Shown here piece after piece: positions 54,460 through 63,000 of a DNA stretch of 64,000 bases (position 1 is the first letter of the stretch; each line of letters starts with the position of its first letter). Under the pieces are notes generated by a model. It did not search any database and had not been told where the DNA came from. It saw only the letters and a list, made by a program, of their open reading frames with translations. A program made the position numbers and the translations under genes. The stretch is taken from the NCBI GenBank assembly GCA_017408735.1, contig JAFQUB010000022.1, positions 1-64,000 on the forward strand, read 5' to 3'. Source of the stretch: Lachnospiraceae bacterium. Lineage in GTDB: Bacteria > Bacillota > Clostridia > Lachnospirales > Lachnospiraceae.

Positions 54460-57300
54460 ATGAGCGTGTTACTATCCGTATTTTTTATTGCGTTTGGAAC
54501 AGTTTCTTTTGTATTGGCTGTTAACAATATAATTCAAGAAGATAAAAATCTGTCTGGCAATTGGTATTTTCTATTTTTGGGACTTTTTAGTTTTATCTGG
54601 TCCCTTGGAATGGGGGTATTTACATTACAGACAACGGAGGAAGGGGCAACTTTTTGGAGAGGTTTTTATCTTATAGGGATTATGGGTGTTATAGTGATGG
54701 CGGGGTTATTGGTAGGAATTTGGTTAAATATACCACCCCTTTTTAGAAAGTTAGCGGATATATATTATGTATTTGGCGCTTTGCTCATGTATCCTATGAT
54801 AAGTGTTCAAAATACCTGTGAATTTGTGCTTACGGATTATGGTATGTCATATTATACCGTGGAATATATGGGACGTACATTTTATAATGTTTATTTGATT
54901 GGTTTTATCATTATTGTGTGTGCAGAAATGTTATACGGTCTTATAAAAGGGACAAAGATACGAGAAATTGTTATGGCTAGAGCATGTATTTTTGTTCTGG
55001 TTATTATTGGCGTTGGCTTGTTTATGGATACCTTTACTTTGGGTACACATCGTCCTGCATTTCCGGCAAGTTCAATTGTTCAGCCAATAGCAGTCATTTT
55101 TGCCTATGCAATGTCCAGAAGAACGAAAATAAATAACATCAGTGTACAGAATTTATCAGATTATATCTACGCATCTGTGAATGTGCCTATGTTGATTGTG
55201 GACGAAGAACGTTCTTTAAAGATTTGTAATGCGAAAGCCATTGATTTCTTCGATATGCCGGATGAATTGTTAAAACAGAAAACCTTAGATGAGTTGTTCG
55301 ATTTGCCGTTAACAGACAATAATGGCAGTGATGATTCGGAAACAATAGAATGCATTTGTGCTTTAAATGGTAAAGTATGTAAGTTGGAAATTAGCCATGT
55401 AAAGGACAGTTATGGTGAGTTTATAAGTGATATTATTGTGGTGAATGATATGACGGAAGCATATCGGATTATAGAAGAATTAAATGTGGCAAAAGAAGAA
55501 GCAGTTAGTGCCAATAATGCTAAGAGTGCATTTCTTGCCAATATGAGTCACGAAATCCGTACACCAATGAATTCCATTTTAGGTATGAGTGAGATATTAT
55601 TGAGGGGAAATCTTGATAAGGATACAGCAAAAAATATAACACATATTTATAATGCCGGAAAGGGACTGTTAGAAATCATTAACGATATATTAGACCTTTC
55701 AAAAATAGAATCCGGTAAATATGAAATCGTGAATGAAGCATATGATTTAGGTTCTGTAATCTATGATGTTATGAGCCTGATTAAAATAAGAATTACAGAA
55801 AAAGAGGTAAGCTTAAAGTATGAAGCAGCCGATAATATACCAAGTGTTTTAGATGGAGATGCCATAAGGATAAAGCAGGTTCTGATTAATATATTAGGCA
55901 ATGCAGTAAAGTATACAAAGAAAGGCTTTATTAAGCTGAAAATAGACAGCGAAAGGCTTGGAAATGACAGATGTAAGCTTATTTTTAAAGTGATGGATAC
56001 CGGTATAGGTATCAAGGAAGAGGATTACCAGAAGTTGTTTGAAGCATTTAGTCAGGTGGATACGAAGAAGAACCATCTTGTGAAAGGAACAGGATTAGGC
56101 TTATCCATATCAAAGAATCTTTGCGAACTTATGGGAGGAAGTATACAGGTGGAAAGTGTTTACGGAGAGGGAAGTACTTTCACTGTGACCATCGAACAAA
56201 AGGTTGTCAATAAAACGCCTCTTGTACTTGCAGATGAGTTAGAGGAGCGAAAGAGGACACAAAAGAGTATTTTTTGTCCTACTTCCAGCGAGAAGATGTC
56301 CGGTAAGAGGATATTAGTGGTAGATGACAATTCCACTAACCTTATTATAGCAAAAGGGTTATTGAAACCGTACAATCTGGTAATAGATACCGCATCTGGT
56401 GGAAATGAAGCAATTCGTCTTGTGGAAAGCAATAAGTATGCTTTAATATTTATGGATCATATGATGCCGGAAAAGGATGGAGTTGAAACGGTAAAGGAAA
56501 TACGACAGCTTGCGGCAGAATATTGTAAGACAGTGCCAATAGTTGCATTGACAGCTAATGCGGTTTATGGGGCAAAAAAAGAATTAATCTCCGCAGGCTT
56601 TGATGATTATGTTGCAAAACCAATCGATGTAAAACAATTGGAAGGAATTTTGTATAAGTATCTGACAGATTTAGATAAGTGTGTTGTGGAAGAAGTGCAG
56701 GAAAAAAATCAAACGATATTTATTGAAGGGCTTGATGTAGCGAATGTCATTGAAAGTTTGAGAATAAATGAAGAAGCATACATAAATATATTGCATACTT
56801 ATCATAAGGATTTACAGGCGACGCTTCAGCGTATTGTACAGGCGAAAAGCAATGCTGATATAAAAAGCTTTGTGATTGACGTACATGGTGTAAAGTCTTC
56901 CAGTGCCGGTGTAGGGGCAATGGAGTTATCTGAAATGGCAAGAGAACTTGAAATGGCGGGAAAGGAACAGCGTTTAGAGTTTGTGGAAGCTCGTTATGAC
57001 AGCTTTATGAATAAAGCAGAACAGGTAATAAAGAATATCGAAGTGTTCTTTGCACAGGAAAAAAATAAGGAAGAAAAAATTATGGCAGACGGCATACCAC
57101 ATAGCTTAGAGAAGGAGTGGATAAGTAAGATGGTAGTTGCATGTGAAGACATGGATTCACAGAGTGTTGCGAATTTAATTGCTCAAGTAAAGGATAAAAA
57201 ATTTAGTGAAACGGACAGTAATACAATAAAGAAAATTGTAGAGTATGCGAAACAATACGATTATGATGAAATAATTGACGTATTACAAGGAGAACTGTAA
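54460..57300 (+). CDS. Hybrid sensor histidine kinase (7TM-PAS-HisKA-HATPase-REC-HPt)
   Basis: About 946 residues; ATG 54460 was chosen for its GGGAGGGG site. Residues 1-220 form seven hydrophobic helices (a 7TM sensor module). A PAS-like domain covers about 235-335. HisKA holds the phosphoacceptor H364 in [11 protein letters not shown]. The ATPase domain has the N-box (N481 in [10 protein letters not shown]), DTGIGI and [11 protein letters not shown] receiver domain has D666 in [12 protein letters not shown]. An HPt domain has H809 in [10 protein letters not shown]. All phosphorelay residues are present. A further helical tail of about 110 residues follows. The stop is 11 bases before the response-regulator gene, its likely partner. 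Confidence 0.94.
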   Translation: MSVLLSVFFIAFGTVSFVLAVNNIIQEDKNLSGNWYFLFLGLFSFIWSLGMGVFTLQTTEEGATFWRGFYLIGIMGVIVMAGLLVGIWLNIPPLFRKLADIYYVFGALLMYPMISVQNTCEFVLTDYGMSYYTVEYMGRTFYNVYLIGFIIIVCAEMLYGLIKGTKIREIVMARACIFVLVIIGVGLFMDTFTLGTHRPAFPASSIVQPIAVIFAYAMSRRTKINNISVQNLSDYIYASVNVPMLIVDEERSLKICNAKAIDFFDMPDELLKQKTLDELFDLPLTDNNGSDDSETIECICALNGKVCKLEISHVKDSYGEFISDIIVVNDMTEAYRIIEELNVAKEEAVSANNAKSAFLANMSHEIRTPMNSILGMSEILLRGNLDKDTAKNITHIYNAGKGLLEIINDILDLSKIESGKYEIVNEAYDLGSVIYDVMSLIKIRITEKEVSLKYEAADNIPSVLDGDAIRIKQVLINILGNAVKYTKKGFIKLKIDSERLGNDRCKLIFKVMDTGIGIKEEDYQKLFEAFSQVDTKKNHLVKGTGLGLSISKNLCELMGGSIQVESVYGEGSTFTVTIEQKVVNKTPLVLADELEERKRTQKSIFCPTSSEKMSGKRILVVDDNSTNLIIAKGLLKPYNLVIDTASGGNEAIRLVESNKYALIFMDHMMPEKDGVETVKEIRQLAAEYCKTVPIVALTANAVYGAKKELISAGFDDYVAKPIDVKQLEGILYKYLTDLDKCVVEEVQEKNQTIFIEGLDVANVIESLRINEEAYINILHTYHKDLQATLQRIVQAKSNADIKSFVIDVHGVKSSSAGVGAMELSEMARELEMAGKEQRLEFVEARYDSFMNKAEQVIKNIEVFFAQEKNKEEKIMADGIPHSLEKEWISKMVVACEDMDSQSVANLIAQVKDKKFSETDSNTIKKIVEYAKQYDYDEIIDVLQGEL

Positions 57301-57311
57301 GGAGAAGAAAC

Positions 57312-59330
57312 ATGAAACATATTCTGGTTGTTGATGACAGTGCTACAAATTTAAGTTTTGTCGAGAATATACTAAAGGAAAAATATAAGCTTGCATTGGC
57401 AAAGTCTGGTGAAAGAGCATTAAAATATTTAGAAAAAACACCGGTTGATTTGATATTGCTGGATATCATGATGCAGGGGCTGGATGGTTTTGAAACCTAT
57501 GAACGCATAAAGGGGTTGTCAATAAACAGTAATACACCGGTTGTATTTCTGACAGCGGATGTAAACGTTGAAAATGAAATAAAAGGATTAAATATGGGAG
57601 CAATGGATTTTATCAGAAAGCCATTTGTACCGGAAGTAATGCTCAATAGAATAGATCATATATTGCAGTTAGAAGAACTTAGAAAAGATCTGGAAAAGAA
57701 AGTTGAAGAAAAAACAAAACAAATAGAGCAGATTTCCTTTGAAACAATAGTCACGATAGCCAGTATGATTGAGGCGAAGGACAGTTATACAAAAGGACAT
57801 TCTGTTCGTGTGTCAGAATATAGTGCAAGGCTGGCCAAAAAGCTTGGTTGGGAAGAGGAAAGAATTCAAAACTTAAAATATGTTGCATTGCTTCATGATA
57901 TCGGTAAGGTTGGTATTCCTGACAGTGTGTTAAACAAACCGGGAAAGCTTACAGAGATAGAGTATGAAATTATCAAATCACATACAACAATAGGCGGAAA
58001 CATATTAAGCGAAATTGAAACCATACCAGGTGTGGCTTTGGGGGCTAAGTATCACCATGAAAGATATGACGGCAAAGGGTATCCTACAGGTATTGCCGGA
58101 GAGGAAATTCCTGAGATTGCAAGAATTATATGTATCTGTGATGCCTATGACGCTATGAACAGTAAAAGAGTTTACAGGGACAAATTATCTATTCAGGCAA
58201 TATGCGAACAGTTTGAGGCAGGAAGGGGTACTCAGTTTGATGCCTGCTATGTGGATGCTTTTTTGAAGCTGATAAAAAATGAGGAGCTTTCCATTGAAGA
58301 CGATGTCTATAGGAAGAATAATAAGAAGACACTTTCCGGCGAAAGCACCCTTCTTCTTAATCAGATTGTAAAAAATATAGAAGAAGAAAACCAGAAAAAC
58401 GAAAAATATGATTTTCTTACAGGACTTTTAAACAGAAAAAACGGAGAAAAGGCAATTGCAGAAGCATTGAGAGAAACTTCGGGTTGTCTTGCATTTATTG
58501 ATTTGGATAATCTAAAGAAAACCAATGATATTATGGGCCATCTTGCCGGTGACTATGCAATCAAAAGTGTGGGAGATGTGTTATTGTCTTTTCATGAAAA
58601 TGCAATTATCTCTCGTATCGGCGGAGATGAATTTTTGTATTACATATTAGAAACAGACGAAAACAAAGCAAAAGAAAAAATACAAGAGATTATCCAAGCG
58701 TTTGATAACCGGAAGCAGGAAAATACCTATCTGTCCTTTTCTTCTCTTTCTATAGGAATGTACATGACACAAAAAGGAGAATTTTATTCTGATGCCTTAA
58801 AGAAAGCAGATAAGGCTTTGTATCATATAAAACAAAGCGGAAAATCTGGGTATTATATGCATACACATACAGAAAATGCATGTAATAAAAAGGCGTCTGT
58901 GGATTTGGACAGAATTGTAAAAAGTTTGAAGGAAAGTGGGAAATATCAAGGCACCAAAAATTTAGAGTATAGAGAGTTTACAAAAATTTACGATTTTGTA
59001 CAAAAGTTAGTGGGTAGATTTGGATATAATGTACATTTTCTAATGTTGACTTTGGAACCTGCGGATTATAATGAAATCGATTTAGAAGAGCAGGAATATG
59101 CGATGGAGTGTATGGAAAAGACAATCCAGAATACTCTCCGTAATATCGATGTCAGTACAAGGTTTAGCAGTGAGCAGTTTTTAGTTGTTCTTCTCAATGC
59201 AGAGAAGAAGGATGTGGAAGTGATATCCAATAGAATATTTGACAGATTCTATAAGATATATAATAGAAATGCAGTAAATTTATCTTATGATATAGCAGAT
59301 TTGACGGAGAATAGCAACGGAGAATTTTAG
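57312..59330 (+). CDS. Response regulator with HD-GYP, GGDEF and a degenerate second GGDEF domain
   Basis: 672 residues, ATG 57312 behind AAGGAGAAG. The receiver has D51 in LLDIMMQGLDG. HD-GYP at about 145-325 keeps H195-D196, HHERYDGKGYP (248-258) and CDAYDAMNS, so c-di-GMP hydrolysis is expected. GGDEF at about 365-510 has RIGGDEF (437-441), so synthesis is also expected; no RxxD inhibitory site is seen upstream of it. Residues 530-665 look like another GGDEF fold with the signature decayed to RFSSEQF (619-623), perhaps a binding module. Output is therefore switchable c-di-GMP turnover controlled by the adjacent kinase. Confidence 0.93.
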   Translation: MKHILVVDDSATNLSFVENILKEKYKLALAKSGERALKYLEKTPVDLILLDIMMQGLDGFETYERIKGLSINSNTPVVFLTADVNVENEIKGLNMGAMDFIRKPFVPEVMLNRIDHILQLEELRKDLEKKVEEKTKQIEQISFETIVTIASMIEAKDSYTKGHSVRVSEYSARLAKKLGWEEERIQNLKYVALLHDIGKVGIPDSVLNKPGKLTEIEYEIIKSHTTIGGNILSEIETIPGVALGAKYHHERYDGKGYPTGIAGEEIPEIARIICICDAYDAMNSKRVYRDKLSIQAICEQFEAGRGTQFDACYVDAFLKLIKNEELSIEDDVYRKNNKKTLSGESTLLLNQIVKNIEEENQKNEKYDFLTGLLNRKNGEKAIAEALRETSGCLAFIDLDNLKKTNDIMGHLAGDYAIKSVGDVLLSFHENAIISRIGGDEFLYYILETDENKAKEKIQEIIQAFDNRKQENTYLSFSSLSIGMYMTQKGEFYSDALKKADKALYHIKQSGKSGYYMHTHTENACNKKASVDLDRIVKSLKESGKYQGTKNLEYREFTKIYDFVQKLVGRFGYNVHFLMLTLEPADYNEIDLEEQEYAMECMEKTIQNTLRNIDVSTRFSSEQFLVVLLNAEKKDVEVISNRIFDRFYKIYNRNAVNLSYDIADLTENSNGEF

Positions 59331-59360
59331 AAAACAGGAATAAATTATTTGGAGATAGAT

Positions 59361-60044
59361 ATGATTTTTAAAACATCAGGTGCAAATTTGTACTATGAAA
59401 AATACGGTGATGGAAAACCGCTGATTCTGTTGCATGGCAATGGAGAAAACCATGAAATTTTTAAAGAAGCCATTCCACGGTTGGCAAAACACTTCACGGT
59501 ATACGCAATAGATTCCAGAGGACACGGTAAAAGCTCAGAGGTTAGTGAACTACATTATGCAGATATGGCACAGGATATTTATGAATTTATCAGCGGTCTG
59601 CACATGGAAGCTCCGATAGTATATGGATTCAGTGACGGTGGTATCATTGCGTTGCTTATGGGGATTTACTATCCAAAGTTGCTGTCCGGAATTATTGCAA
59701 GCGGTGTAAATGTGAATCCCAAAGGAATCAAGTCATTATGGCTCAATCTGTTTAAGTTATATTATTTTTTTACAAAATCACCGATGTTCAGGCTGATGTT
59801 AACTGAGCCTGATATTACTGCCGAAATGCTGGGTGAAATACGCATACCGGTTTCTATCATCGGAGGAAGTAGAGATGTCATTAAAATAAAGCATATGAAA
59901 TGGATTTCTGATAATTTATCTAACGGACGGTTTCGAATATTGAATGGCGAAACTCACAGTAGCTATGTTGTCAACAATGAAAAACTGGCGGATATTATTT
60001 TGGTAGAGGTGGAATGGCAGAGTGGTAGAGGTGGCGAAACGTAA
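59361..60044 (+). CDS. Alpha/beta hydrolase
   Basis: 227 residues; ATG 59361 was chosen for the GGAG site (a TTG lies 12 bases earlier). Alpha/beta-hydrolase fold with oxyanion HGNGENHEIF, nucleophile elbow GFSDGG, acid in GGSRDVIK and catalytic His in NGETHSSYV. A small lid of about 45 residues. Substrate unknown. Lies 30 bases past the signalling cluster and could share its transcript. Confidence 0.9.
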   Translation: MIFKTSGANLYYEKYGDGKPLILLHGNGENHEIFKEAIPRLAKHFTVYAIDSRGHGKSSEVSELHYADMAQDIYEFISGLHMEAPIVYGFSDGGIIALLMGIYYPKLLSGIIASGVNVNPKGIKSLWLNLFKLYYFFTKSPMFRLMLTEPDITAEMLGEIRIPVSIIGGSRDVIKIKHMKWISDNLSNGRFRILNGETHSSYVVNNEKLADIILVEVEWQSGRGGET

Positions 60045-60070
60045 GTGAAATATAGTTATGGAGGTAAAAT

Positions 60071-60505
60071 ATGATAGAAAGGGCAATGCCTAAAGATGCT
60101 GCGATTATTGCTAAAATGGCAGTGAAAATGTGGGAAAACCATACAATAGATGAACTGACGATAAAATTTGAGGGTATTCTTGATGCGGAAGATAGTGCAA
60201 TATTTATCTGTTTCGTTGACAGTCAGGCTATTGGCTTCGCACAGTGCCAGTTAAGACATGATTATGTTGAAGGTACAGAGAGCAGTCCGGTAGGTTATTT
60301 GGAAGGGATATTTGTGGAACAGGAATATCGACATAAAGGTTATGCAAAGGTATTGTTGAGTAAATGCGAAGAATGGGCAAAGGAACAAGGATGCCTTGAA
60401 TTTGCAAGTGATTGTGAATTAGATAATAGTAATAGCTTTGCATTTCATATGAATATGGGATTTTCAGAAGCAAATCGAATCATTTGTTTTATCAAGAGTT
60501 TGTAA
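60071..60505 (+). CDS. AAC(6')-I-like aminoglycoside acetyltransferase
   Basis: 144 residues, ATG 60071 behind GGAGG. A GNAT protein whose middle and end (LRHDYVEGTESSPVGYLEGIF, then EQGCLEFASDCELDNS and FHMNMGFSEANRIICF) match what I remember of chromosomal AAC(6')-I enzymes such as AAC(6')-Iy. Those acetylate the 6'-amine of kanamycin- and tobramycin-type drugs, though native roles may differ. Whether this protein gives resistance cannot be seen from sequence, and anaerobes take up aminoglycosides poorly. A terminator follows. Confidence 0.82.
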   Translation: MIERAMPKDAAIIAKMAVKMWENHTIDELTIKFEGILDAEDSAIFICFVDSQAIGFAQCQLRHDYVEGTESSPVGYLEGIFVEQEYRHKGYAKVLLSKCEEWAKEQGCLEFASDCELDNSNSFAFHMNMGFSEANRIICFIKSL

Positions 60506-60530
60506 GAAGTTAATGTTTTAGGAGGTTTAG

Positions 60531-60558
60531 AAGAGGCAGTCGAAAGGCTGCCTTTTTA
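60531..60558 (+). terminator. Rho-independent terminator
   Basis: AGGCAG (60534-60539) pairs with CTGCCT (60548-60553), eight-base loop, five-T tail. Confidence 0.85.
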
Positions 60559-60675
60559 GTGTGGGAAAATGAACATTGACAAACGAATGAATATATGATT
60601 AAATGTTCATGTGAAACAAAAAACTATTATGAAATTCGATTTTTATTACATTAACTACAACAGGAGGGGATACCA

Positions 60676-61251
60676 ATGGTTTACCAAATAATCGCTATTT
60701 TGATTTTACTGACATTTTACACATTCTATTTTGCAAAAATTATAATTCAGAAAAAGCAGTCGATTAAGACAAACCAAATGGGGATTGGAAATAAGCCTAA
60801 GAATGTAGTGCTAATTGAGTGAATTATGAGTGCTGCAACGGTATTGACATTTGTTGTGGGAGCAATAAGTATTTTTGAAGTAAAATCATTTCTAAGAACA
60901 GAGATTAGAATGACAGGAATTGTAATAGGTATCTGTGCAGTATTACTCTTTGCATTAGCAACCATAACAATGAAAAACAGTTGGAGAGTGGGAATTCCCG
61001 AAGAAAAGACAGCTCTGATTACGGAAGGAATATACAAATGGAGCAGAAATCCGGCGTTTGTCGGATTTGATTTACTATATGCTTCCATTTGCCTTATATT
61101 CTTCAATATCCCCTTGTTATGCGTGTCAGCTTGGGCAGCGGTAATGCTGCATCTTCAGATTTTGCAAGAAGAAAAACATATGTACAAAATGTTTGGACAG
61201 GAATACGAGGAATATAAGAAACATACGTTAAGATATTTGGGCAGAAGATGA
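60676..61251 (+). pseudogene. Isoprenylcysteine-methyltransferase-like (ICMT) gene interrupted by an in-frame TGA
   Basis: ATG 60676, behind AGGAGGGG, opens MVYQIIAILILLTFYT and runs 48 codons to TGA at 60820-60822. The same frame goes on at ATT ATG (60826) to 61251. The second part holds the family hallmarks ITEGIYKWSRNPAFVGFDLLY and the EEKHMYKMFGQEYEEYKKHTLRY end typical of ICMT/PEMT-like membrane methyltransferases. So one base change splits the gene. The second part (141 aa, with the SAM-binding end) could still be made by re-initiation at the ATG three bases after the stop. Confidence 0.8.
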
Positions 61252-61281
61252 TTTGCCAAATCATAGAAGGGAGAGTTGAAC

Positions 61282-61773
61282 ATGAACATATTTATCATTG
61301 AAAGTATTATTTTGTGTATCCTATTTACATTAATTGTAGTTCCATCCGTACGAAAGAATCCAATCGGTGCAATCCACGATTACCCACCTGCCATAGCAGC
61401 AAAAGCAATCGAACTAGGACTTACCACCGAAAAACATAAAAGAACCTCAAAAGGTGTAATCATTGTAAAAGCCCTAGTAGCCCTACTGATAGCCTTTCTG
61501 CTGGCGTTTATAGTAAAAACCATAAACCATGCAGAAACCTTCCTACAAGGAACCCTGACAAGCTACAGTTTATGGCTGATAGTTAATTGGTATGATGCTT
61601 TCATTCTAGACTGCCTCTGGTTCTGCCACAGCAAAAAAGTTATCATTCCGGGAACAGAAGGAATGAAAGAATACAAAGACTACAGGTTCCACATCAAAGC
61701 CGGCTGTGTTGGCACCATAATAGGAGTTCCGGTAGCTATACTTGTAGGTATATTTGTAACCCTATTACCATAG
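61282..61773 (+). CDS. Four-helix membrane protein, function unknown
   Basis: 163 residues; ATG 61282 was chosen for AAGGGAGAG (a TTG lies six bases earlier). Hydrophobic helices near 3-21, 58-80, 92-115 and 142-163, with a conserved-looking cytoplasmic loop (RKNPIGAIHDYPPAIAAKAIELGL) and a Trp/Cys segment (NWYDAFILDCLWFCHSKK). It resembles a widespread uncharacterised Firmicutes family. In the middle of the gene, 34 of 41 codons from ATC CAC GAT on end in A or C, rising toward element B. Confidence 0.8.
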   Translation: MNIFIIESIILCILFTLIVVPSVRKNPIGAIHDYPPAIAAKAIELGLTTEKHKRTSKGVIIVKALVALLIAFLLAFIVKTINHAETFLQGTLTSYSLWLIVNWYDAFILDCLWFCHSKKVIIPGTEGMKEYKDYRFHIKAGCVGTIIGVPVAILVGIFVTLLP

Positions 61774-61784
61774 TTAAATTCATA

Positions 61785-61837
61785 AAAATGGCTGGCTACA
61801 TTTTGAATCCAAATCCAAAAGTGTAGCCAGCCATTCA
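61785..61837 (+). terminator. Long hairpin after the four-helix protein gene
   Basis: Thirteen-base perfect arms (61788-61800 and 61822-61834), extended inward by a G-U pair and three A-T pairs. No T-run on the plus strand. Confidence 0.6.
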
Positions 61838-61889
61838 CAATCTTACATATTGTTGTGGAAAGACTGTGTGATAGCTTATCTATGGCAAG

Positions 61890-62103
61890 CTTTTGCCAAT
61901 GCACAGAAAAAAGAGTCCGGCAATCTCTGGGGAGGGTTAAGCGGGAAGTGCCGGAGAATCCATCCCACAGTCGTTAGCTCGTGAGGTGCGAGCCCCACTG
62001 GGCGAAACGCCTCACAAGCTTACGAATGTGTGGATTAGTCGTAGGCACTGTACGCGGCTCCCCAGAGATTGCCGGACCCTTTTTTCGTCCTCATTGCCAA
62101 AAC
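61890..62103. ncRNA. Element B: 214-base long-hairpin structured element
   Basis: Outer arms CTTTTGCCAATG (61890-61901) and CATTGCCAAAAC (62092-62103) pair at 10 of 12 positions. Perfect 19-base inner arms (61915-61933 and 62059-62077) are flanked by A- and T-runs, so the hairpin would also terminate transcription from both sides. Within it, AGTGCC/GGCACT, AATCCA/TGGATT and CGTTAGCT/AGCTTACG build a long imperfect stem. The tip is GTGAGG/CCTCAC enclosing GAGCC (61990) and GGGCGAA (62000), followed later by ACTGTA (62047). The tip and ACTGTA match element A. The element lies between convergent genes. No protein frame is supported. Confidence 0.7.
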
Positions 62104-62118
62104 CCAGCTATACATCAA

Positions 62119-62907
62119 CTATTCCACCGTCTTCCCAACCACAATTTTCTCAATCCCCCGCATATCCGCTGCAATATCCGTAAACGAACTATAAAAGCTT
62201 CCAAAAATCTTCTTGGTCTTAGAAAGGCAGAACAAATCAATCAACGCATCATGCATCCCCTCCACACTATCTCTTGCAAGAGTCTTACTGGTATTAGAGA
62301 CAATAGCGTTGCCAAATTCCTTTCGAAGTCTTTCTTCCTCCGTAATATCATCCGTTGCAATATAAAACTTAGCATCCGGAAATTGTTCTAATTCTTTACG
62401 AATTGCAACGGAAAATTCATCGCTCTTACTGTTGGCAATCGCCCAGGTATTATCAGTTCTTCGAATATGTACACCCACAGCATGCTCTCCAAAATCCTTT
62501 GCAATAGCATCGATTCGCTTAGTTAAGGAAGCGGTAGGAACAAACAAATGATAGTCATTTGCCGGATAAAAATGTTCCCAAGTAAAGATATAGCAGGAAG
62601 AAGACAGGCGGTTGAAAAAGTCAGTATGTAACACACCGTCTGTTTTGTTGTTTTCGATATCCTCATTTTGAAAACGCTGCTTTGCTGAGAATTGGTAAAA
62701 TAATTTTTTTATGTTAAAATTATTTTTGAAATTTATAATGCGAAATTCTTTAGGCGGAAGAAACAATTCTTCGAAAGGACAATTCAATTCGTCGCACATT
62801 TTCCACAGCACTAAAAGCTTGCAATTCTTCTTCTGTGCAAGGAGATAGGCTGAATTAATTACTCTCATTCTATTGCATAAACCGCCGGAAGGTTGTATTA
62901 TTATCAT
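62119..62907 (-). CDS. Fucosyltransferase-like glycosyltransferase
   Basis: 262 residues on the minus strand, ATG 62907. It opens IIIQPSGGLCNRMRVINSAYLLA, the N-terminal pattern of GT-B fucosyltransferase-like enzymes, and carries AVGVHIRRTDNTWA, the HxRRTDN motif of the alpha-1,2/alpha-1,6/O-fucosyltransferase superfamily, then FYIATDD and DLFCLSKTKKIFGSFYSSF. Donor GDP-fucose is plausible but not certain. The 18 codons spelling IAADMRG...VGKTV near the stop end in G or T 15 times on the coding strand, the mirror of the plus-strand A/C bias around element B. Confidence 0.85.
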   Translation of the reverse strand: MIIIQPSGGLCNRMRVINSAYLLAQKKNCKLLVLWKMCDELNCPFEELFLPPKEFRIINFKNNFNIKKLFYQFSAKQRFQNEDIENNKTDGVLHTDFFNRLSSSCYIFTWEHFYPANDYHLFVPTASLTKRIDAIAKDFGEHAVGVHIRRTDNTWAIANSKSDEFSVAIRKELEQFPDAKFYIATDDITEEERLRKEFGNAIVSNTSKTLARDSVEGMHDALIDLFCLSKTKKIFGSFYSSFTDIAADMRGIEKIVVGKTVE

Positions 62908-63000
62908 AGTATGTCCAACTTTCTATAAAATTTAGAAACAAAGTTCCTCTTGCATTATACCATACTTTTGAATGATGTAAAGGGAACCCATGGAGGAAAC

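Noticed and set aside
60820-60822. TGA as a selenocysteine codon in the ICMT-like gene
   Set aside because: No bacterial SECIS-like hairpin is evident directly after the codon, the family is not known to use selenocysteine, and a simple nonsense mutation explains it.
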